This document shows, in pieces, positions 1 to 6,185 of a stretch of DNA of 10,790 nt. The DNA is from CAZTDU01 sp050248795 (GTDB taxonomy: Bacteria; Pseudomonadota; Gammaproteobacteria; Burkholderiales; SG8-39): assembly GCA_050248795.1 (NCBI GenBank), contig JBFWRS010000075.1, positions 1 through 10,790 on the forward strand, given 5' to 3'. The notes beneath the pieces were generated by a model. That model did not search any database and was not told where the DNA came from. It worked only from the letters and a program-made list of their open reading frames with translations. Position numbers and translations under genes: made by a program. How positions within the stretch are numbered: position 1 is the first letter of the stretch; each line of letters starts with the position of its first letter.

Positions 1-14
1 CGGCAGGATCCCGG

Positions 15-761
15 ATGAGCCCAGAAACGCTTGCCGCGTCCGCAGTCGTCATCGCCTGCACCTACCTGATCTTCGGCATGACCGGCTTCGGCTCGACCGC
101 GCTCGCGGTGCCGCTGCTGGTGCACCTTGTGCCGTTGCGCTACCTGGTGCCGCTGCTCGCGCTGCTTGACCTGCTCGCGGCGCTGCTGGTCAGCGTGCGC
201 GCAAGGAAGGGTGTGCGCTGGGACGAGATGCGGCGCATCGTTCCCGCGATGGTGTTCGGCAGCGCGGGCGGCGCGCTGCTGCTCGCACGCGCGCCGGAAC
301 AGTCCCTGCTCATCGTCCTCGGCGTGCTGCTGGTCGGCTACGCGGCGTTCGCGCTGCTGCGCCGTGGCGGCCCGCCAAAGTTCTCCTCAGCCTGGGGCGC
401 GCCGACCGGACTTTCCGCCGGTCTGCTGGCGTCCCTCTACGGCAACGGCGGCCTGGTCACGGCGGTGTATATCAGCGGCCGCATCCACGACAAGGACGGC
501 CTGCGCGCCACCGCTGCGGCGATCGTCGTCGTGAACGCGTCGGTGCGCACGGTGTTCTTCGCCGCCACCGGGCTGTTGACGCAGGAGGCGCTGCTGTTGT
601 CCGCGGCGCTGCTGGTGCCTTCGCTACTGCTGGGTCTCGCGCTGGGCGGCCGCCTGCACGCCGCGGTGCCGGCACGCCTGGTGCTGAAAACGGTCTACCT
701 GGTCATCGGCGCCGCGGGCGTGCTGCTGCTCGCGAGGCAGCTCGCCCGCCTGTGGACGTAG
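15..761 (+). CDS. TSUP-family (TauE/SafE) membrane transporter
   Basis: A 248-residue, almost entirely hydrophobic protein of the sulfite exporter TauE/SafE (TSUP) family; members move small anions such as sulfite, sulfonates or sulfoacetate across the inner membrane. The N-terminal half carries the family-type glycine motif GMTGFGSTALAVPLL at about residues 21-35. The second half opens with a related loop (GLLASLYGNGGLVTAVYI, about 134-151), consistent with the internal two-fold repeat of the family. Seven or eight membrane segments can be drawn. The length fits (about 240-260). The ATG at 15 has an AGGAT-like ribosome site 5-6 bases upstream; the window begins just before it, so operon context to the left is unknown. 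Substrate cannot be read from sequence. It converges on the ApbE gene, and a link to sulfur or redox metabolism is only suggestive. Confidence 0.9.
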   Translation: MSPETLAASAVVIACTYLIFGMTGFGSTALAVPLLVHLVPLRYLVPLLALLDLLAALLVSVRARKGVRWDEMRRIVPAMVFGSAGGALLLARAPEQSLLIVLGVLLVGYAAFALLRRGGPPKFSSAWGAPTGLSAGLLASLYGNGGLVTAVYISGRIHDKDGLRATAAAIVVVNASVRTVFFAATGLLTQEALLLSAALLVPSLLLGLALGGRLHAAVPARLVLKTVYLVIGAAGVLLLARQLARLWT

Positions 762-770
762 ATTTCCACC

Positions 771-847
771 ATGCTGAGGGAATTCTTCCTCGAGCTGGAA
801 TCGCACGCGCTGTCGCGTTTGGCGTGAGCGCAGCGGCGCTCGCGAAA
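771..847 (+). repeat. 77-bp element related to 8129-8205, with an 18-codon frame
   Basis: The gap between the converging TSUP and ApbE genes (762-895) holds a tiny frame, ATG 771 to TGA 825-827, reading MLREFFLELESHALSRLA. A second frame of exactly the same length, MPIGFFFELTNRTLPRSA, lies at 8129-8185. Hand alignment without gaps gives 40 of 57 identical bases, and weaker similarity continues about 20 bases past the stop (shared TGAGCGC). Shared residues are M1, F5, F6, E8, L9, L14, R16 and A18. A -10-like TAGATT (759-764) precedes the ATG by 6 bases, the same spacing as TACAAT before the 8129 copy. It may be an intergenic repeat rather than a translated peptide; there is no Shine-Dalgarno sequence. 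Confidence 0.45.
823..844. terminator. GC-rich hairpin between convergent genes
   Basis: CGTGAGCGC (823-831) pairs with GCGCTCGCG (836-844), with one G·U pair, around the loop AGCG. A TTT (818-820) and AAA (845-847) could extend the stem past a two-base bulge. It sits between convergent genes, where a bidirectional stop would be useful. Neither strand has a U-tract after the stem, so it is not a classical intrinsic terminator. It overlaps the tail of the repeat element described at 771. Confidence 0.35.
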
Positions 848-895
848 TGCCGAGGCTGCAAGATCCTCGCCTGTACCTGCACACGCTGATCCGCC

Positions 896-1987
896 TCAGG
901 CGTCCTGCCTCGTCGCGCCGGTGACCTGGCGCAGTCCCTCGCAGTCGCTGAAGTAGTACTCCCACGCGCGCGGATCGGCGCTGAACGTGCCGTTTACCGG
1001 GCTGCCGGCGTCCACGCGCCCTTCCCCGTCGGCGAAGCGCCCCAGTCCGCGCTCCGTCCAGCCGCCATCGTGGCGCAGCAGGAACAGCGCCTCCAGGCCC
1101 TGGCGTCGCGCGAGCGCCATGCCGTCGTCCGGCCCGGCGACGAGCAGCGCCGTGGCCCAGGCGTCGGCATCCATGCAATCGGGCGCCAGCACCGTGACCG
1201 ACGCCACCGCGTTGTTCACGGGCGCGGCGCGGCGGGCGTCCATGCTGTGGGCCACGCGCGCGTCGCCCAGCCGCAGGAAGCGACGATAGTCGCCGGACGT
1301 GCCCACGGCCAGGTCCTGCAGTTCGATCACGCCATGCGCCGCACGGCGGCCCGGCTCGGGGCTCTCCACCGCCACGGGCCATGCCGCGCCGTCGGCCTGA
1401 GGCCCGAGCGCGCGCAGCTCGCCGTCGAGCGCCACCAATGCGTTCCGGACGCCGTGCTCGCGCAGCACCGTTGTCATCAGATCCACCGCGTACCCCTTGG
1501 CGATGCCGCAGAGGTCGAGCTGCACGGCGGCTTCCTTGCGCGCGCGGCGCGCCGGGACGTCGAGGTCCACACAGGCGTGGGTGGTGGCCGGTGCGCTGCG
1601 CGCCGCGCGAATCGCGGCCGCATCAGGCACATCGCGCGACTTGCCGAAGCCCCAGGCCTCCACGAGCGCACCCACTGTCGGGTCGAACGCGCCGTCGCTG
1701 AGGCGGGCGATCTCGAGCGCGCGCGCGAGGACCGTCACGATCTCCTCCGGAAGGTCTACCCAGGCGCCCGTTGTGGCGCGATTCAGTCGGGTCAGGTCGC
1801 TGTCGGCTTTCCAGGGCGACATCTGCTCGTCCACGCGCCGCACGGCCGCCGCCAGCGCCGCGCTCAGCGGCTCCATGTCCGCGGCAAGCGGGCCGTCCAC
1901 GGTGACCGACCAGCGCGTGCCCATGGTGGGGCCGTGCAGCGCGATGCGCCGCCCCGCGTCGACGAACTCAGAAAACGTCTTCGGCAT
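896..1987 (-). CDS. apbE: FAD:protein FMN transferase (ApbE family)
   Basis: A 363-residue ApbE/flavin transferase: it cleaves FAD and attaches FMN covalently to Ser/Thr of a target protein. Visible family motifs: MSPWKADSDLTRLNR (56-70), DGAFDPTVGALVEAWGF (98-114), LDLCGIAKGYAVD (157-169), TSGDYRRF (230-237) and the metal-site segment DADAWATAL (273-281), where D275 and T279 match the usual Mg-binding Asp and Thr. The start ATG at 1987 overlaps the end of the upstream flavoprotein gene by 20 bases, implying coupled translation; longer in-frame starts lie inside that gene and give no ApbE-like sequence. Oddities: no signal peptide or lipobox, although its likely target (the DUF2271 protein encoded two genes upstream) is exported; and the usual DPRTG-type loop reads DARRAAPV (250-257). 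Family assignment is secure; target and compartment are inferred. Confidence 0.93.
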   Translation of the reverse strand: MPKTFSEFVDAGRRIALHGPTMGTRWSVTVDGPLAADMEPLSAALAAAVRRVDEQMSPWKADSDLTRLNRATTGAWVDLPEEIVTVLARALEIARLSDGAFDPTVGALVEAWGFGKSRDVPDAAAIRAARSAPATTHACVDLDVPARRARKEAAVQLDLCGIAKGYAVDLMTTVLREHGVRNALVALDGELRALGPQADGAAWPVAVESPEPGRRAAHGVIELQDLAVGTSGDYRRFLRLGDARVAHSMDARRAAPVNNAVASVTVLAPDCMDADAWATALLVAGPDDGMALARRQGLEALFLLRHDGGWTERGLGRFADGEGRVDAGSPVNGTFSADPRAWEYYFSDCEGLRQVTGATRQDA

Positions 1988-4148
1988 AGCGGCCTTTCGC
2001 CTTGAGCTGCCGCACGTCCAGGTGGAGCGCGGCCAGGATGGCATCGAGCGCCTCGGCCACGCCGCGCGCCATCGGGCGGCTGCCGCAGACGCGCACCGTG
2101 GCGCCGCGGGATACGAGATCGCGTACCCGCTCGGCATCGCGGCGCAGCGCATCCTGCACATGGCCGCCGCCGTCGGGGACGCGCGAGAACGCCGTCTGCA
2201 CGCTCGCCACGCGGCCTTCATCCCGCCAGCGCGCGATGTCGGGGCCGAAGTAGTAATCCTTCGCGGGGTCGCGCGTGCCGAAGTACAGGTGCATCGGAAC
2301 GCGCCGGTCGTTGCGTCGGATGAAGCCCGCCAGCGGCGCCACGCCCGTGCCCGCGCCGATCAGCAGTACCGGGCGTCGGTCGCCGCCCAGCGCGAAGCCC
2401 GGATTCGGCCGGATGAACGCCTGGATGCTGTCGCCGGTCGCGAGTCCCAGCAGGTGCGTCGAGCACAGCCCGCCGCTCCAGTGGCGCACGCAGATCTCCA
2501 GAAACCCGTCCTTGCTGCCCGAGGCGAGCGAGTAATAGCGCGGAACGGGGGAGCCCGGCGGCAGGATACCGACAAGGTCGCCGGCGTCGAAATGCCCGGG
2601 ACCGCGCCCCTGCCAGCGGAAGCGCAGGATCGCCGTCGGGTACTCATCGCTGCCGGGGTAGTCCTCGCGGAATGCCAGTTCCAGTGCCGTGGTGCGCGGC
2701 AGGCGCGGACGGTAATCGAGCGCAATCGGCTCGCCCAGCGCCTGCCCCAGTGCCTCGCCCCACAGGCCGAACTGCTGGGCCGATTGCTGGTGGATGCGCT
2801 CCAGCGGCAACAGTTCGGGCCAGCCCCGCTCGCGCAGCATGCGCTCGAGCGCCTCGGCAAAGCCGCAGTACGAAGGAAACTGGCGATCGCCGAAGCCGAG
2901 CACGGCCACGGGCACATCGGCGGTGGACCTTTGCGCGATGCGCTCCAGCGCGCGGGCGGCGTGGGCAGGCGGCTGGCCGTCCCCATGCGTGCTGGCCAGC
3001 ACGAAGATTCGCCGCGTTTCCGGTCCGACGTCGAAATGCTCCAGCGGAGCGGTGTGCACGCGGTGGCCGTTGCGCGCCAGCGCGTCGTGCAACGCCTGGG
3101 CGAAACCCCAGGTGCTGCCGCCCTCGCTCGCCACGAAGATCCGCGTGTCGGCGTCCGCCAGCGCGCTGTTGTTCGCGATCCGCGGCCGGTCGCGCCGCGC
3201 CTGCCACCAGATGAGCAGGCCGGACAGCCAGAACAGCGGGATGCTGGCGCCCATGATGCCCAGCAGCACCGCCAGAGGCCACGCGCCGTCGCCGGAATGC
3301 AGCAGCCGCGCCCAATCGTAGGCGCGCTGCGCGGCCGTGGCGTCCTGCCAGGCCAGGGTCCGGCCGGAATAGCGATCGATCCAGCCTTCGCCATCGACCG
3401 TGCCGACTTTCCAGCTATCCGCGGGGTCGCTCGCGTCGGGAAAGTTCACCCGGCGCAGCCCGCCCACGGAAAGGTCTTGCAGCAGCGGCAGCTGCGCCAC
3501 GGAAAGTGGAGGTCGGCCGTCGGCCACCGAAGCCACCTCGGGTTCCTGGGCGGAGCCGAGCGCGATCAACTCCAAGGTGGTGGCGCTCATGTAGAGCGCC
3601 GACATCGACGAAAGCAGCAGCAGCGCGAGTACCATCCGGCCCGCGACGACGTGGACGCGCTGCGCGAGCGAGCCGCGCACCCGCGCCGGCAGTTGCCGCC
3701 ATCCGCCCATGCGCCGCACGAGCAGCACCAGGCCCGAGATCGACATCACCAGCATGGCGAGCGCGACTCCGGCGGCGCCCCAGCGGCCCGCGTCGCCCAG
3801 CAGCAGCGAGCGGTGCAGGTTCGTCACCCAGCGCGGAAGGGCCGACGGCTGGTAGGGACCCAGCACGGCGCCATCCGCCGCGTCCACGTAGACCGCGCGC
3901 ATCTGGTCGCCGTCGAAGCCGAACGCCACGATGGCGCCCGAGGGCAGGCGCCGGATCTCCTCGGTGCCGGGCACGCTGCGCGAGACGCGCTCGACCAGCG
4001 TCGCCACCGGCAGATCGCGCGCCGCCGCCGGCGCGACCCAGGCCTGCTGCACCGGATCGAAGGCAAGCAGAGCGCCGGTCAGGCCCAGCACCAGCGCCAG
4101 CGTGCCTGCCGTCAGACCCAGCCAACGATGCATCGTCTTCCAGCCCAT
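1968..4148 (-). CDS. PepSY-TM / flavodoxin / FNR fusion, membrane NAD(P)H oxidoreductase
   Basis: A 726-residue fusion that should carry electrons from cytosolic NAD(P)H to the periplasm. Residues 1-320 form a PepSY-TM module with four membrane helices (about 9-30, 123-145, 171-190, 289-316) and two periplasmic loops. Residues about 335-470 are a flavodoxin-like FMN domain (ASEGGSTWGFA 340-350, ASTHGDGQ 385-392, LGFGDRQFPSY 417-427). Residues about 485-726 resemble the CysJ-type ferredoxin reductase: FAD motif RYYSLASG (537-544), GGLCSTHL (559-566), nucleotide motif GAGTGVAPLAGF (598-609), VRVCGS (685-690) and the ending RYAEDVF. H7, H112, H166 and H284 sit near helix ends and could bind two hemes, as in FoxB-type siderophore reductases. 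A 15-base gap separates it from the DUF2271 gene; GGAG lies 7 bases before the ATG. It is not assimilatory sulfite reductase: no CysI partner is seen. Acceptor unknown. Confidence 0.9.
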   Translation of the reverse strand: MGWKTMHRWLGLTAGTLALVLGLTGALLAFDPVQQAWVAPAAARDLPVATLVERVSRSVPGTEEIRRLPSGAIVAFGFDGDQMRAVYVDAADGAVLGPYQPSALPRWVTNLHRSLLLGDAGRWGAAGVALAMLVMSISGLVLLVRRMGGWRQLPARVRGSLAQRVHVVAGRMVLALLLLSSMSALYMSATTLELIALGSAQEPEVASVADGRPPLSVAQLPLLQDLSVGGLRRVNFPDASDPADSWKVGTVDGEGWIDRYSGRTLAWQDATAAQRAYDWARLLHSGDGAWPLAVLLGIMGASIPLFWLSGLLIWWQARRDRPRIANNSALADADTRIFVASEGGSTWGFAQALHDALARNGHRVHTAPLEHFDVGPETRRIFVLASTHGDGQPPAHAARALERIAQRSTADVPVAVLGFGDRQFPSYCGFAEALERMLRERGWPELLPLERIHQQSAQQFGLWGEALGQALGEPIALDYRPRLPRTTALELAFREDYPGSDEYPTAILRFRWQGRGPGHFDAGDLVGILPPGSPVPRYYSLASGSKDGFLEICVRHWSGGLCSTHLLGLATGDSIQAFIRPNPGFALGGDRRPVLLIGAGTGVAPLAGFIRRNDRRVPMHLYFGTRDPAKDYYFGPDIARWRDEGRVASVQTAFSRVPDGGGHVQDALRRDAERVRDLVSRGATVRVCGSRPMARGVAEALDAILAALHLDVRQLKAKGRYAEDVF

Positions 4149-4163
4149 GGCAGCGCTCCGGCC

Positions 4164-4643
4164 TTACTGCAGTTGATAGGTCAGCGACTGGACGTACTGC
4201 CGGCCGGCCTGCGTCTTGCCGGCGTTCGCGGAGCTCAGCGGCACGCGAACGTCCGTGGGGCTGTCGCGCATGTCCTCCACCGCGGCGTCAATGCGGATTT
4301 CGTAGCCGGCGTCGATGAGCGCATCGGCCAGCTCGGCGGTGACCTTGAGCGTGCGGCCCGCGCCGACGCTGGCGCCAGTCACGCCGGCGAGGCGCTTCGC
4401 GTCGCCCGCCGACAGGCGGTTCCAGTCGGCGAGGTTGCGGTAGTACTTGGCCTTCCCCCCGGCCACCCAGAGGGTGCCGGCATAGGCGCCTTTGGCGTCG
4501 GTCAGGTACACGGCCAGGTACGCGCCGTCGCCGCCGTAGTTCTTGAGAGTCGTGGTCACCGTTACCGGACGGCTGTGCGCCATCGTGGAAAACGCGACGA
4601 TGCAGGCGGCCATCAGGCCGGTCATCAAGGGCTTCTTGGTCAT
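4164..4643 (-). CDS. Exported DUF2271 protein, probable flavinylated electron carrier
   Basis: A 159-residue DUF2271 protein. An N-terminal Sec signal (MTKKPLMTGLMAACIVAFSTMAHS) suggests cleavage near residue 23-24 and a periplasmic home. The segment YLAVYLTDAKGAYAGTLWV (42-60) followed by GGKAKYYRNLADW (62-74) is typical of the family. TGAS (89-92) matches the [S/T]GA[S/T] core used by ApbE enzymes, making S92 the expected FMN acceptor; the usual preceding Asp is Ala86 here (AGVTGAS). DUF2271 proteins are reported among families associated with ApbE and extracytoplasmic flavinylation, and this gene shares an operon with apbE. The start at 4643 is fixed by GGAGAG 7 bases upstream and by the signal peptide; a longer frame reaching to 4799 overlaps the PepSY gene and lacks support. 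The probable job is to accept electrons from the adjacent membrane flavoprotein. Covalent FMN is inferred. Confidence 0.88.
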   Translation of the reverse strand: MTKKPLMTGLMAACIVAFSTMAHSRPVTVTTTLKNYGGDGAYLAVYLTDAKGAYAGTLWVAGGKAKYYRNLADWNRLSAGDAKRLAGVTGASVGAGRTLKVTAELADALIDAGYEIRIDAAVEDMRDSPTDVRVPLSSANAGKTQAGRQYVQSLTYQLQ

Positions 4644-4666
4644 GGCGATTCTCTCCAGGGTGGAAA

Positions 4667-5071
4667 TCATTCGACCTGGCCGCGCGGGGCGGTGCCAGGG
4701 GTGAACGGGGACGAGGCCGCGGCATCCGGATGCACGGCCGGGGCCTGCGGCGCGGCGGACTCGCGGTGGCGACGGCGATCGTCGTCGCGATCGCGCCACT
4801 TGCGCTTCAGCACCTGCAGCGTTTCCGGGTCGATGCGGGCCTTGAAGGCGCGGCCCTCGGCGTCCGTGGCGCGGATCTCGTAGCAGCCGTCATCGATCTT
4901 CAGGCGCTGCACCTGCCAGCCCTGTCGGGCGGCCAATTGCCGCACGGCGTCGCGCGACTGCCAGCGCTGGGCGGGTACGTCGCAGTCCGTATCGGCAAGC
5001 GCCGGCGCTGCGGAAAGCGCCAGCAGCAGGGCGATGAGGCCCAGGCTGCCGGCGTTGTGACGTCTGGTCAT
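4667..5071 (-). CDS. Secreted PepSY-domain protein
   Basis: First gene of the minus operon: 134 residues with a clear signal peptide (hydrophobic core SLGLIALLLALSAAPALA, cleavage predicted after A26). A single PepSY-like domain spans about 28-92 (DAVRQLAARQGWQVQRLKIDDGCYEIRATD, followed by ARIDPETLQVLKRK). Only C30 and C63 remain in the mature part and could form a disulfide. A charged stretch (KRKWRDRDDDRRRHRES, 89-105) leads into a Pro/Ala-rich, probably disordered tail. The ATG at 5071 is chosen because AAAGGAG lies 7 bases upstream and because it begins the signal peptide; the earlier in-frame ATG at 5152 lies in the operator region. It ends 23 bases before the DUF2271 start. Small PepSY proteins often accompany two-component and metal-response genes. 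Role unknown; a periplasmic partner or modulator of the flavoprotein is plausible. Confidence 0.88.
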   Translation of the reverse strand: MTRRHNAGSLGLIALLLALSAAPALADTDCDVPAQRWQSRDAVRQLAARQGWQVQRLKIDDGCYEIRATDAEGRAFKARIDPETLQVLKRKWRDRDDDRRRHRESAAPQAPAVHPDAAASSPFTPGTAPRGQVE

Positions 5072-5110
5072 GTAAGGTCTCCTTTGGATCGCGGGTTGAT
5101 GGGATGCATT

Positions 5111-5130
5111 GTTCCGAACACCCCATGAAC
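5111..5130 (-). promoter_or_regulatory. Weaker 11-bp-period repeat before the minus operon
   Basis: On the minus strand, GTTCATG (complement of 5124-5130) is followed 11 bases on by GTTCGGA (complement of 5113-5119); the GTTC cores are exactly one 11-bp period apart. The orientation and core match the stronger plus-strand repeat at 5146-5164. It could be a second site for the same response regulator, facing the flavoprotein operon. Only GTTC is fully repeated, so chance is a real alternative. Confidence 0.35.
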
Positions 5131-5145
5131 CGGACCTGAAGGCGA

Positions 5146-5187
5146 CGTTCATCTCCCGTTCATCGCCGCGCTGCTATTAAATGCGTC
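5146..5187 (+). promoter_or_regulatory. PhoB-type direct repeat and -10 box of the pepSY/two-component operon
   Basis: CGTTCATC occurs at 5146-5153 and again at 5157-5164, a period of 11 bp with 10 of 11 bases identical over the full units. OmpR/PhoB regulators commonly bind head-to-tail repeats of this period. A TATTAA -10 box follows at 5175-5180, 10 bases after the second core, and no good -35 is present, as expected where the regulator replaces it. The ATG at 5188 begins 7 bases after the -10, so the mRNA may be leaderless. Autoregulation by the operon's own response regulator is inferred. Confidence 0.6.
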
Positions 5188-5520
5188 ATGGCGCCCCTCC
5201 GCTTTCGTCGCTGCTGCCGCCTGGCCCTGCCGGGCCTGCTGGCATGCGCACTGCTCACCAGCGCTCCGCTGCACGCCGACTCGCGCGACCACGACCTGGC
5301 GCGCCAGGCGCTGGAGCAGGGCCGCGTGTTGCCGCTGCGCGACGTGCTCGACCGGGTCGAGCGCGAGTACCAGGGGCGGGTGCTGAAGATCGAGTTCGAG
5401 CGCGACGATGGACGCTTCGTCTACGAGATCCGCCTCCTGCAGGCCGACGGCCGAGTCGCCCGGATCAAGGTCGATGCGATCGATGGACGTATCCTCGAGG
5501 TAAAACGCAGGGAACACTGA
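5188..5520 (+). CDS. Small exported PepSY-domain protein
   Basis: First gene of the two-component operon: 110 residues. The N-terminus is basic then hydrophobic (RLALPGLLACALLTSAPLHA), with a probable signal peptidase I cut after A30. LLAC at 17-20 resembles a lipobox, but the hydrophobic core before it is very short. The mature part is one PepSY unit (about 38-108): VLDRVEREYQGRVLKIEFER, then VYEIRLLQADGRVARIKVDAIDGRIL. No Shine-Dalgarno site precedes the ATG, which lies 7 bases after a -10 box. The stop overlaps the response regulator start (TGATG at 5518-5522), giving tight coupling. PepSY proteins cotranscribed with an OmpR-type regulator and kinase are a recurring arrangement. A role as periplasmic modulator or ligand sensor for the kinase is inference. 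Confidence 0.88.
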   Translation: MAPLRFRRCCRLALPGLLACALLTSAPLHADSRDHDLARQALEQGRVLPLRDVLDRVEREYQGRVLKIEFERDDGRFVYEIRLLQADGRVARIKVDAIDGRILEVKRREH

Positions 5521-6185
5521 TGCGCATCCTCGTCGCCGAAGACGAACCGACACTGAGCGCCCAGCTGGCGCAGGCCATCGCCGCGGCCGGCCACACCGTG
5601 GAGGCGGTCGGCGACGGCCGCGGAGCGCAGTACCTGGGCGAGGTCGAGGATTTCGACGCGGCGGTGCTCGATCTCGGGCTGCCCGTGCTGGATGGCCTGT
5701 CGGTGCTGCGCCGCTGGCGTGCCGCCGGGCGCAACATGCCGGTGCTGATACTCACCGCGCGCGGCGCCTGGCAGGACAAGGTCGCCGGCATGGACGCGGG
5801 CGCAGACGACTACCTGGCCAAGCCCTTCCAGATGGAAGAACTGCTTGCGCGCCTGCGTGCCCTGCTGCGGCGCGTGGGCGAACATGCCAGCGCCGAGTGG
5901 CGCTGCGGGCCGGTCTCGCTCGACACGCGCCAGGCGCGCGTACTGGTCGACGGCCAGCCGCTGTCGCTGACCAGCCACGAATTCAAACTGCTGTCGCTGC
6001 TGATGCAGCGCAAGGGCGAGGTGCTCTCGCGCACCGAGCTGTCCGAACACATCTATCCGCACGACAGCGACCGCGATTCCAACACCATCGAAGTGTTCGT
6101 GGGCCGCCTGCGCAGGAAGCTGCCGCCGGGCAGCATCGAGACGGTGCGCGGCCTTGGCTATCGGCTGGTGGACGCGAGTTCATGA
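5520..6185 (+). CDS. OmpR/PhoB-family response regulator
   Basis: A 221-residue two-domain regulator. The receiver (1-115) has acidic pocket E7/D8, phospho-acceptor D51 in VLDLGLP, T79 in LILTAR and K101 in AKPF: a complete active site. The winged-helix DNA-binding domain (about 124-219) contains LTSHEFKLLSLLMQRKGEVLSR, then SNTIEVFVGRLRRKLP and the terminal wing VRGLGYRLV. It resembles the PhoP/QseB/TctD group. The start at 5520 shares its A with the stop of the PepSY gene and has AGGGA 6 bases upstream; longer in-frame extensions would run through that gene. The end overlaps the kinase start (ATGA at 6182-6185). The likely targets are its own promoter and the divergent flavoprotein operon, based on the 11-bp repeats between them. 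Confidence 0.95.
   Translation: MRILVAEDEPTLSAQLAQAIAAAGHTVEAVGDGRGAQYLGEVEDFDAAVLDLGLPVLDGLSVLRRWRAAGRNMPVLILTARGAWQDKVAGMDAGADDYLAKPFQMEELLARLRALLRRVGEHASAEWRCGPVSLDTRQARVLVDGQPLSLTSHEFKLLSLLMQRKGEVLSRTELSEHIYPHDSDRDSNTIEVFVGRLRRKLPPGSIETVRGLGYRLVDASS

Larger units (their letters stand above)
5072..5187. promoter_or_regulatory. Divergent intergenic control region
   Basis: This 116-bp gap separates the start codons of the flavin/PepSY operon (minus) and the PepSY/two-component operon (plus), so it must hold both promoters. It contains two 11-bp-period repeats facing outward toward each operon, a -10 box for the plus operon, and the strong AAAGGAG ribosome site of the minus operon (complement of 5079-5085). 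No clear -10 is visible for the minus operon; the complement of 5100-5105 (CATCAA) is a weak candidate. Confidence 0.7.

Noticed and set aside
1988..2221. N-terminal extension of ApbE to an ATG at 2221
   Set aside because: The 78 extra residues are an out-of-frame copy of the flavoprotein C-terminus, rich in Arg/Ala, with no signal peptide and no ApbE homology.
1968..4148. Assimilatory sulfite reductase alpha subunit (CysJ)
   Set aside because: Only the reductase half resembles CysJ. The N-terminal PepSY membrane half and the absence of cysI/cysH neighbours argue for a membrane electron carrier.
1497..4883. Plus-strand open frame of 1128 codons opposite the flavoprotein operon
   Set aside because: It is antisense to three well-supported genes, is Arg/Ala/Gln/His-rich low-complexity, and matches no family. 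It reflects high GC at codon position 3 of the real genes.
5236..5247. Lipoprotein signal (LLAC, residues 17-20) in the plus-strand PepSY protein
   Set aside because: The hydrophobic stretch before Cys20 is only about 8 residues, and the longer core ending in LHA-D fits ordinary signal peptidase I better; left as a minor alternative.
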